From: Auricularia sp. M13
Taxonomy: Eukaryota > Basidiomycota > Agaricomycetes > Auriculariales > Auriculariaceae
Assembly (NCBI GenBank): GCA_037042915.1
Contig: CM073198.1
Location: 744,001-808,000 of the forward strand
Reading direction: 5' to 3'
DNA length: 64,000 nt
Position 1 is the first letter of the stretch. Each line of letters opens with the position of its first letter. Position numbers and translations under genes: made by a program. The notes below the pieces were generated by a model. It ran no database searches, was not told where the DNA came from, and saw only the letters and a program-made list of their open reading frames with translations. This document shows, in pieces, positions 55,831 through 64,000 of this stretch.

Positions 55831-58500
55831 GTAACGCGTGCCGATGAGGGCGCCGCCGCCTGGCTCGGGGTTTGTTTTGCCGCGTGTTGACTCATCTTTA
55901 TTGCAGTCACACTCCTTCACTTGTGGAACGTTCGCACGCAACACGCCCAGGAGCTCGCCGGCGGCGACGGACGCGGCGTCACGCGACGCTGGATCGCACG
56001 ATTTCCCCTCGTCGTCATCCTCGCGATTGGGGTGCCGCGGCGCCCCCGTGTCCGTGGACCATCTGCTACGCCGCCGGTGAGTCGGATTGGCGGTCCTCAT
56101 CATCAGACTGCTCAAAGACGCACAGACTCTGCGAGACCTCGCGCCCAAGATCATATTCCGCATGAAGACGTCGCTCTACACGCTGCAAGAGCAACCGTGT
56201 GTTAAGGTCAGCCCGCAGTTTGTTTCAGCGCAACTTCGCGGTCTTACTGGATTTACAGCGTTGGCGCCAGCGCCCGAGCGCCGAATCAACTCGGAGCATC
56301 ACGATCCTGGGCGCCAGGACGGCGCTTATGCTGTCGTCTTGGCGGCGGGAAGCTACGCAGCGAGCTTGCTCGCCGCAAAGTCGCCGACAATTTTGCCGCG
56401 GACCGTGCTCCGTCCACCCTCCACCGGCCGTCCCGGCGTTGTACACGGCATGCCGGGAGACGGACGAAGCGCCAAGCACGCTGGCGTGGCGGCATTGCGA
56501 GCAACGCCGCGCCCGCGGCAGACTCTGCGCGCATGAGTGAAATGGTGAGTAGCAAAATTTTCCCATTTCATTCAAGCCGCCGCTGACATGACTCGCAGAT
56601 GCACTCACTCGCGCAAATCTTGCGCAGTCAACGACGCGGCGCAACGCGCTTCCGTCGTCCAGACGGTCCAGACGTTGCCGGCCGCGCTGGCAGCTGTCTC
56701 TGCGCGCGCACCGCTGCGTGTGGCGGCACCCGCGCCGTGCGCTCGACGCGCGAGCTCATCACGATCGCCGTCCCGCTGCAGCGGCGGCCCTCCGCTGCGG
56801 TCGCGCTGTCTAACTCGGGCGCACACGCGCCCGACTCGTGTGCGCCCGAGTTTCAGCGTGAGCTGCACGTCATCTCGCCCGGTGAGTGAACTCGTTTGAT
56901 TTGCTTTTATTTTCGTTCGCTGACATTTTCCTCGACTTGCAGGTACGACATGCTGCTCGTCGTCAACATTGCGCCCGCCGCAGTGTGCGTGTACTCCGTC
57001 GTCGACATGGACTCCCAGGCCGCGCTCGAGCTCACCGTCTCAGCGGAGGATAACGGCGGCGGGACGTTTCCATCGCGTCCCGCAACGCCGCCGCGGTCTT
57101 GACAGTACCCGCGCGGTCAACGGCGAGCTGTCGTCTGCGCGCCGCCAATTTCGGTCGCACAGTACGGGGGACGGCTCGTCATCACTGTCATCGGTCAGCA
57201 ACCTTCTGCCGTCGTCTTTTCGCACTGGCTGACGCGGTTTCCAAGTTTTGGACGTGCGCCAAGTCCCAGTCTCCGCCACCGTTCTCCGTGACCCCCAACG
57301 GTCGCCCACATCCGGCCCATTCCCTCCCGCTGCGGACGTGCGCGCCATCTGTTGTGCCACCACCGCGTCCAGCGGCGCCGTCGTGACCAGCTTCCAGCGG
57401 CTGAGGCTGCCGCGGTGGCTCTCCGCCCACGGCGCGCTACCAGCGGCGGCCGGCCGCGCGCGCAACTTGCAGCGCAGGAAACAGGGGACTTGTACGGTAT
57501 GTAAGTAACATTAATCTCAACTCGTTTTACCACGCGCTGACGATGTGCTCACCCTGCAGGTTCGTGCTGCGCTGCGCGGTCGTGCTTGCGCGCCGCGCCG
57601 TCATTCCTCTCGCCGCCAACGCCGTCCCTCTGCCCGCTGCGGTAGTCTCAGAGCGCGACTCATCAGCCACGCGTCGCGCGCGTCCGCGGTGTTCAACTCG
57701 CGTCGGGGGGCGCTGTCGAACACGGCGTCGGCGTCGCGCTGAGCGTCGAGCACATCCTGCTCGTCGTCGCTCGCGGTGAGTGGCCGCGTCTTTGTCTCAT
57801 TGTCGCTGACGCACCATGCAGGTTACGCGCCCCCGTGCCGTGCTCAACTTCATCATGCCCGCTGCCGCCGCCGACTTTCTCATCACCAGCTGCCGCTGCT
57901 TTCTCCACCATCTTAGACGGGGTATCTGAGCGCGCGCCGCTGACGTCGTCGAAGGCGTCTCGTCGTGATCGTCATGGCGGCGATGCAGACTGGCTCCATC
58001 TGCGCGCCGCCAGCGTCGCCCGCGTGCTCCTCGCGTCCCCCGTCACCGGCTCACTTCGACGGCGGCCACGGACGAGATCGCGCTCGTTGTGCATTGCCGC
58101 GTCCGAGCGCATCGTCTTCGCTGCTCACGGTTAGTAGGATTTTTCTTTCGTTTTCTTCGCCGGCGCTGACGCTGTCGCCAGAGTCCAGACTTCGCGCGCG
58201 CACGTCGACAACTCGCCACCGCCCCATCCCTTCCCCGCTACCATCCCCTCTCGGCCGCCTGGTCCTCACCGTCCGCGCCCACGCCGTCCATCAGGGCTCG
58301 TCGCGCGCTCTCAACGCTGACAGCTTGCACGCTCACCGGCGCCTGTGTGGTGCGCATCGTCGCAGGCTGGTGTCCTCAAAGCGTTACAAGGTGAGTAGCT
58401 GGCCGCCTATTTCATATTCTTCTCGCCGCTGACGTTCTGCCAGGATGGAGAGCGCGCGACTGCGCCCTCGTCGATGCGCGCCGAGGGCAGTGGGCCAGCA
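55831..58500 (+). repeat. Repeat X, copy 2 (plus orientation), most complete
   Basis: Begins ACGCGTGCCGATGAGGGCGC, as does copy 3. Intron-like segments, each with a CTGAC-type branch motif: about 55,863-55,903; 56,077-56,125; 56,545-56,598; 56,882-56,941; 57,496-57,559; 57,777-57,822; 58,132-58,184; 58,391-58,442. The frame TLRDLAPKIIFRMKTSLYT is conserved with copy 3 by conservative changes and an in-frame 6-bp indel. GRQDGAYAVVLAAGSYAASL is conserved with copies 1 and 3. No known domain recognised. It may be a multi-exon gene; a full frame could not be assembled. Confidence 0.6.
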
Positions 58501-58678
58501 AGAATGGGTGAGTAATGGGTCCTTCGTTGTTCGTGTTGCGGCTGAGCAAGGGGCGTGAGAGTCACGTGAATCGCGTGTTGTTTACAGGAGCCATAACTGC
58601 ACGACCTGAGGTAAGTATCAGCATCCGGGCGGAACGCAGTTCTCTTCCGCATTTCCAACCTGCCGGTCGGGCACAGCT

Positions 58679-59058
58679 CTAATTAGCTCCATAAGAACAT
58701 GTTCCATTATTTACCGCTGTCTTGCTCTCTCTGGTCGCCGCCATTCCGTGTGCTACGTTGTGACGCTTGTCCGGATGAACCGGAATATAGACAATTCGTG
58801 CTGGTTGCGGAGCGCTAGCAGATGCTTCAGCTGCACGGACCGTCGGTGTTTTCGCGACCCTAAGGATAAGAAAATGATCATACACGCTACTGTGAACGAT
58901 TCTCCATGAATGCGCTGTCGCTTCATCTTCTGCGTAAGGCGTAAGCAAGCAGAAATTGGACTGCGCCGTCGTAACGGAATACCTTCGTGGTTTCCAACGG
59001 GCTTCGAGTTTGCTGCGCTTCGTGCGTCCATCGTCTGCGGATTGCTTTGCGCGGCCAT
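58679..59058 (-). pseudogene. Truncated copy of DEK-like paralogue 3
   Basis: Exons (minus) 59,058-58,983 and 58,929-58,679 read 108 residues, nearly identical to paralogue 3 up to SASAPQPARIV. The sequence then jumps into HPDKRHNVAHG and stops, so the whole DEK_C-like domain is missing. The breakpoint lies near 58,790. It marks the outer edge of the segmental duplication next to pair D. Either a pseudogene or a short product of unknown use. Confidence 0.65.
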
Positions 59059-59655
59059 TGTCTGTCGCAGAGAATGATGTGCTGTATGATTTACTTTGGC
59101 CTTGAGCTTATCACTTACGTTTTACGACGGGAAAGGGGAGTCAACGCGCGAACAGGAGCAACCGAGGCTACAAACAGTGAGTACGAGTCGACACTCATTG
59201 AGAAGGCTCACGGGATGTTTCAAACTTTCTAAGGGTTGAATAATATGAAATAATATGCCTTCAATTAATCCAGACAAGGACAGCTGGAGAATGCCAACAC
59301 CGTGAGCGACTTTCACACGAGTTGAGCGCAGAGTCGGATACTCATACCGCGCGATCAGAACAGCCGCGAGCAAACGCAGCAATTTATCGCGGTTTCGGGG
59401 TGCGTGACGGCTTGGCCAAGTGCAGAGGCCGAGTTTCTGCGGTGTTCGACTGCTACAAGCCGCGCAGCTGCAGAGAGCAAAAAAGAGTGGAAGAGCGATG
59501 TTCCGTCCGGATGCTTATCGGTCCGATTATCCGTCATTTCGCCTCTGAATCGCATCCACTTGGCACTAGTGCAGCTGCGTGTCCTCATGTACAGCGCATA
59601 TAAAAGAGAATATATCATAGCAAAAATCACGTATTCAGGTTCATCAACAGGATTC
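58758..59655. repeat. Segmental duplication, copy next to pair D
   Basis: Partner of 42,230-43,140 in the same orientation, about 16.5 kb apart. Differences are mostly single bases. Confidence 0.85.
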
Positions 59656-59807
59656 CACTAGATACATGATCATGAGCATTGCTGTACGTCCTAAGAAAAT
59701 AACAGCTGTCCGAGGATTCTTTCTACAAAAAGAGCGACTAAGGCTGCAGAGCTGTAGTTTTCGGGAAAGGAGAGGATATGAATGAAAGTTTGTGAAGGAG
59801 CCATCAT

Positions 59808-61405
59808 TTAGATTCTCGTGCCATTTGCGTCGAACAGGCCGAGATATGCTGAAGCCTCCTGAAGCACGCGGAGATATTCCGGCTTGAGATGAGACGCGAT
59901 GACGTGCCGCACGGTTACCCAGTTGAGATCTGCGAAACGCACGCCGCAGCCCGGGAAGGTGCAATCTAGCGAGGAGTCAGTCGACGCAGACAAGACGTGC
60001 AACGAGTCTGAGAGCTTACAGCGTTCGCCCGTGTGAGGCTTAGCTCGTATTTAGCATCAAAGTTCAGATAGGGGGCTCGCGAGAAACGTACCTGCGGGGC
60101 CTGGGGATCTGGGCGTGCGGGGTCGGTCAGACTCAGATGAGTTTTGGCGATGAGGATGAGGTTGCCAAAGACCGGCTTGATGTGTTTTGTGAGGACGTGC
60201 TCTGCTGCGGGCACCTTGTGACCGTCCGAGAAACGGGCATGGCACAAAAGGCATTCGATGTCTAACGGGAAAGCTAGTCAGCGCACCCTGCGGAGAATTT
60301 AACAAGAACATCGTACAGCGCTCTCCCGCCTGTGACTGCACGGAATCAGCGCCACTAATAAGACCACATTTCGGAACGGCGTACCTGATGAGCAGGCGCC
60401 CCAACCTGGCTGGGCACGTGATGGACCGTGGTGTGAGCGGACGATGCGGGCGCATGAGGCCCGTTTCCGTTCACGTGATTGTGCGGGATAGGAGGGGCAA
60501 TCGGAGCGTGGGATGGCGGAGGGAGGCGAGAGTTATACGACTTCACTGGAGGATTGTGATGGTACAGCTGGTAGACTTGACCGCCCGCCGCGAAGGAAGA
60601 GACACGGGGCTGCGGAATGCGGTTCTGAATGCGCCGCGCGGCCGAAGGGGCAGTAGGTGGTGGATGGGGGTGCGTGGACAACGTCCCGGCGCTCGCGATG
60701 GGACGCTGAACGTCGCGCTGGGCGCTTTGCAGGTGAGAGCGCCCATCCGAAAGTCCCTGAGTGTGTGCATTGCCCGCTCGCGCGTGCTGGCCGCCTGCCG
60801 TTTGTGGTTGGAACTCCACAGGGGTTTCAACAGACGATCTAGGAGGGACACTGGCTGTAGGACGCGTTGCGCTCGCGCCAACGTTGGAGGTGTGCTTTCG
60901 CGTTCTTGGGGTTATCGGCGGTGGAGGCGGCGGCCTGCTAGAGTCATGAACTGTAATACAGTGATCAGGCTCAACACCTCGACATTGAAGAATTTTCTCA
61001 CCGCCTTGAGGAGGGAGCTGAAGCCCCGGGCCGTTAATCACAAAACCAGCGACGGTAGGGCCTGTCGGTCGAGAACCCGAAGTAGGAGCTGCAATGGTGG
61101 TGAGACGACATCACTGACGGTAAAACGCCACGCACGAGGAATGAGAGCATGAGCGGGGGTTTCAATCTGCGTTTGGGGTTGAAGGGGCGCCGTGTGACCT
61201 GTGTCATAATCTTCAGAACGTTTAGAGCAGCATTTGTTGAGCGGGAGTACGAACCAGTCGGTCCCTGGACCGCCGGCTTTTCCAGTTCGTGAGCACTGGC
61301 GGAGCCGCGGCCTGGTTCGGTGACTAAATCGCGAGGAGTATATGCTATGCGCTGAGCATTGGCTAAGCCATGCCTGTCAGTGAAGGAGGTTGGTGCGTTG
61401 CTCAT
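59808..61405 (-). CDS. Two-finger C2H2-like protein of pair D
   Basis: Exons (minus) 61,405-61,255; 61,210-61,136; 61,088-61,002; 60,950-60,385; 60,335-60,317 (19 nt); 60,261-60,092; 60,038-60,020 (19 nt); 59,965-59,808; 414 residues, all in frame. N-terminus MSNAPTSFTDRHGLANAQRI resembles copy B (MSNAPISFAARLG), not A. Then FVINGPGLQLPPQGG, RPPPPPPITPRTRKHTSN and a P/H/S-rich stretch. Finger 1 CLLCHARFSDGHKVPAAEHV; microexon PHTGER; finger 2 CTFPGCGVRFADLNWVTVRH; end GLFDANGTRI, all nearly identical to copy A. The linker HTGER followed by Y and C resembles the classical TGEKP linker of C2H2 proteins. Unlike copy A, exon 4 keeps its frame, so this copy is intact. Confidence 0.75.
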
Positions 61406-61588
61406 GCCGACGAACTATCTGAGGATGGAGAATCAGCGAGCTGAATCCGTTGAATTTATATACGGCTACTGCTGAAGCGTTGCGATGCGCACGGAAGCTG
61501 CGCCTCGCAATTGTGACGAACACAATACGGACGAGCGCCGGTGGTTGTCATGATCGACGATTTGAATGTCCGCATTGTACTCTTGTCC
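61406..61588. promoter_or_regulatory. Bidirectional promoter of pair D (183 bp)
   Basis: TTTATATAC at 61,455-61,463 (GTATATAAA on the minus strand) faces the finger gene. ATTGTGACGAACACAAT (61,510) and CCGGTGGTTGTCA (61,538-61,550) lie on the F-box side. The string GACGAACACAATACGGACGA is nearly the same in B but different in A, which places this promoter with B. Confidence 0.6.
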
Positions 61589-62971
61589 ATGAACCATCAC
61601 TGTGCCGCATGGCACCTCCCGGTCGAGCTTCTGTCTCTGATTTTCAATTGCCTCACGCTTCAGGAACTGATGGGCGCTTCGCGGGTCTGCGGATACTGGC
61701 GGGAGGTGGCCTTTCAGCACCGCACGTTCTGGGGCGACATCACATTGGAAGCTCTCTCGACCACGGCACTCGACTTTTTTCACGCTCGCCTTGATGCTGG
61801 GTTAACTCGCAGTATTACGCTGCGGGTTTACATCTGCAACCCGCAATTTCCTGCGCGTCTACGCTCTGTCGTCTTGCCTGCAATCACGCGCAACCTGTAT
61901 CGGGTTCACCGCTTGTGTCTTGAAACAGACTGGGCTTTCTCACAGGCCGTATTCTCAGCCTTGCGACATCGCGCACCGAAATTGGTCAACTTTGACGTTT
62001 ACGTGGAGCGCGGTACACACCCATCCGATGTGCTCCCAATCGACCTATTTGCTGACCACGCGCCAAATCTACGATATGTTCAACTCCTGAATGTAAACCT
62101 GGACGCCGATGCCATACCTGGTGTCTTATCTTCCGTCGCTGTTCTCAAGTACTGCTTCGATAGCGAGCAGTCGTTCCCAACTGCAGTCTTCTCGCTCTGC
62201 CGCGATCTGCAGACACTCATAATCTATGGGAAACATATCTCGCTGGTGCACAGGGAGGTTAACTTCTCTGTAGCAGATGTTCCTAAGCTGCGATTTGTCG
62301 ACCTCTCGATCGACATTGGCGCTATGGAACTCCTGCACTGCCTTCCTAGTGCATCCATCGCCCAAATCAGCGTCCCATTAACGGACTACAATCTGGCGCA
62401 TCTGGTTCTGGATCACCTGCGTGGGGATCTCGATACGCATCTGAATCATACCGCCAAGGGCCTCGAACTGCAGTTCCAATGCGTCGCGACAGGACTGCGA
62501 CGGACATTTATCTGCTCGCGCGCCGCGATTGACGACGTGTACCTACCTCCAGTCTACGTCGACGACGGCATCCTCTCGCGCGTGCAGACGCTTCGCTCAA
62601 CCAGCACCTGCGCAAAACTACTCCCCGCGTTTGGCGCACTGCCCCTGTGTGCGCGTGTCGCTTTGACGCTCGCGGACGGCGAGCCGCTCAAACCGCCGGA
62701 ACGCCCGCTTGCGATGCCCAAGCTCCAGCACGTCGACATCTCGAGTTCGGATGCAGTGTGCATGAGCGCTGGCGACCTCGCGGCGTTCCTCGCCGCGGCA
62801 TTCGCTCCAGTGTCCCGTGCGGTGCAGGTCTCTCTCAACGGCGTCAGCGTGGACGGCGATCTTGCCGCCGTGCCCAGCGACCGGTATACTGTCTCCGCTG
62901 GAACCTCGACTCGAAACGTCCTGGATGTGACTTCTACGATCGACTCTATGACTCGCATACGAACATCGTAG
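61589..62971 (+). CDS. F-box protein of pair D
   Basis: Single exon, 460 residues, same length as copy A. N-terminal part (MNHHCAAWHLPVELLSLIFN, CLTLQELMG, FFHARLDAG) is closer to copy B. The C-terminal part (VYLPPVYVDDGILSRVQTL, EPLKPPERPLAMPKLQH) is closer to copy A and keeps the A-type tail. The F-box spans about residues 10-50. An upstream in-frame ATG at 61,550 is possible. Same inferred SCF role. Confidence 0.8.
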   Translation: MNHHCAAWHLPVELLSLIFNCLTLQELMGASRVCGYWREVAFQHRTFWGDITLEALSTTALDFFHARLDAGLTRSITLRVYICNPQFPARLRSVVLPAITRNLYRVHRLCLETDWAFSQAVFSALRHRAPKLVNFDVYVERGTHPSDVLPIDLFADHAPNLRYVQLLNVNLDADAIPGVLSSVAVLKYCFDSEQSFPTAVFSLCRDLQTLIIYGKHISLVHREVNFSVADVPKLRFVDLSIDIGAMELLHCLPSASIAQISVPLTDYNLAHLVLDHLRGDLDTHLNHTAKGLELQFQCVATGLRRTFICSRAAIDDVYLPPVYVDDGILSRVQTLRSTSTCAKLLPAFGALPLCARVALTLADGEPLKPPERPLAMPKLQHVDISSSDAVCMSAGDLAAFLAAAFAPVSRAVQVSLNGVSVDGDLAAVPSDRYTVSAGTSTRNVLDVTSTIDSMTRIRTS

Positions 62972-63111
62972 GTTGTAACGCCCTGTACTCTTGTCTGCTT
63001 CAGCCTCCCGGCACCCTCAGGTATTCATTATATAACTTCGACCGTTGATCTGATCGGGAAAGGGGATATATCTGCCGCGCCGCTGTTCATGAACGCCGCC
63101 GAGGTCTCGAA

Positions 63112-64000
63112 CGCGTGCCGATGAGGGCGCCTCCGCCTGGCTCGAGGTTTTGTTTTGCCGCGTTTTGATCCATCTTTATTGTAGTCACACTCCTTCACTC
63201 GTGGAAAGTTCTCACGCAGCAGATCAGCACAGCACGCCCAGGAGCTCGCCGGCGGCGATGGACGCGGCGTCACGCGACGCTGGAGCGCACGATTTCCCCT
63301 CGTCGTCATCCTCGCGGTTGCAAGCCCGCGCCGTACGACTCAGCAGACGGGGGTGCCGCAGCGCCCCCGTGTCCGTGGACCATCTGAGACTGCTACGCCG
63401 CCGGTGAGTCGGATTGGCGGTCCTCATGATCAGACTGCTCAAAAACGCATAGACTCTGCGAGACCTCGCGCCCAAGGTCATATTCCGCATGAAGACGTCG
63501 CTCTTCACGTCGGAAGAGCAACCGTACGCGTGTGTTAAGGTGAGCCCGCAGTTCCTTTCAGCGCAACTGCGCGGTCTGACTGGATTTGCGGCGTTGGCGC
63601 CAGCACACTCGCGCCTGATCATTTCAGCACGCTTTGATCCTGGGCGCCATGAGGGCGCTTATGCTGTCGTCTTGGCGGCGGGAAGCTACGCAGCGAGCTT
63701 GCTCGCCGCAAAGTCGCCCACAATTTTTGCCGAGGACCACGCTCCGTTCACCCTCCACGGGCCGTCCTGGCGTTGTTCACAGCATCCCGGGCGACCCACG
63801 CACGCAGCGCCAAGCACGCTGGCGGCATTGCGAGCAACGCCGCGCCCGCCGAAGACTCTGCGCGCATGAGTGAAATGGTGAGTAGCAAAGTTTTTCCCAT
63901 TTCATTCAAACCGTCGCTGACATGACTCGCAGATGCACTCACTCGCGCAAATCTTGCGCAGTCAACGACGCGGCGCAACGCGCTTCCGTCGTCCAGACGG
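63112..64000 (+). repeat. Repeat X, copy 3 (cut by window edge)
   Basis: Collinear with 55,833-56,663. Has a stop where copy 2 reads LLKDAQTL (AACGCATAG), but the CATAG there also works as an intron acceptor, as in copy 2. An insertion near 63,320-63,350 (CAAGCCCGCGCCGTACGACT) distinguishes it. The conserved frame GRHEGAYAVVLAAGSYAASL is kept. It starts about 140 bp after the F-box gene of pair D. Confidence 0.65.

Overview
This is nuclear DNA of a filamentous basidiomycete, most likely an Agaricomycete. The evidence is genes with many 45-70 bp GT-AG introns, families of F-box proteins and NB-ARC/TPR (NLR-like) proteins typical of Agaricomycetes, a short DUF6593-like protein, and MULE/MITE debris between genes. 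I did not recognise the species. No prokaryotic operon, rRNA, tRNA or CRISPR was seen.

Layout. 0-5.3 kb: the 3' end of an F-box/LRR-like gene, a complete F-box gene, and a TATA-driven three-exon DUF6593-like gene. 6.5-8.8 kb: a seven-exon gene with a DEK C-terminal-like domain. 8.8-29 kb: mostly gene-poor, with direct repeats, a zinc-finger gene and a membrane-protein gene on the minus strand, and a nearly complete MULE transposon (22,418-27,175, 10-bp target-site duplication). A second, 913-bp DNA transposon sits inside the MULE, and palindrome-bearing repeats and a broken TPR gene flank it. 29.4-32.9 kb: an exon-expanded paralogue of the DEK-like gene. 33.0-40.9 kb: two NB-ARC/TPR genes in tandem on the minus strand, with a 461-bp MITE between them.

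41.9-63.0 kb holds the most interesting structure. A divergent pair, one F-box gene plus one gene for a disordered protein ending in two C2H2-like fingers, occurs four times (called A, B, C, D here). In each pair the start codons lie only 183-258 bp apart. All four finger genes share one exon plan, including a 19-nt microexon that encodes the linker between the fingers. Pair D is a mosaic: its centre (shared promoter and N-termini of both genes) resembles pair B, and both outer flanks resemble pair A. A GC-rich, intron-rich repeat of unknown nature (called X) lies between the pairs in inverted orientation. A small third DEK-like gene next to pair A is repeated, with its domain deleted, next to pair D.

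Working idea (inference): each F-box protein may be an SCF substrate receptor co-expressed with its zinc-finger partner, and the array evolves by duplication, gene conversion and decay (finger gene A is frameshifted). All exon boundaries were read by eye from splice motifs, frame continuity and paralogue comparison. They need transcript support.
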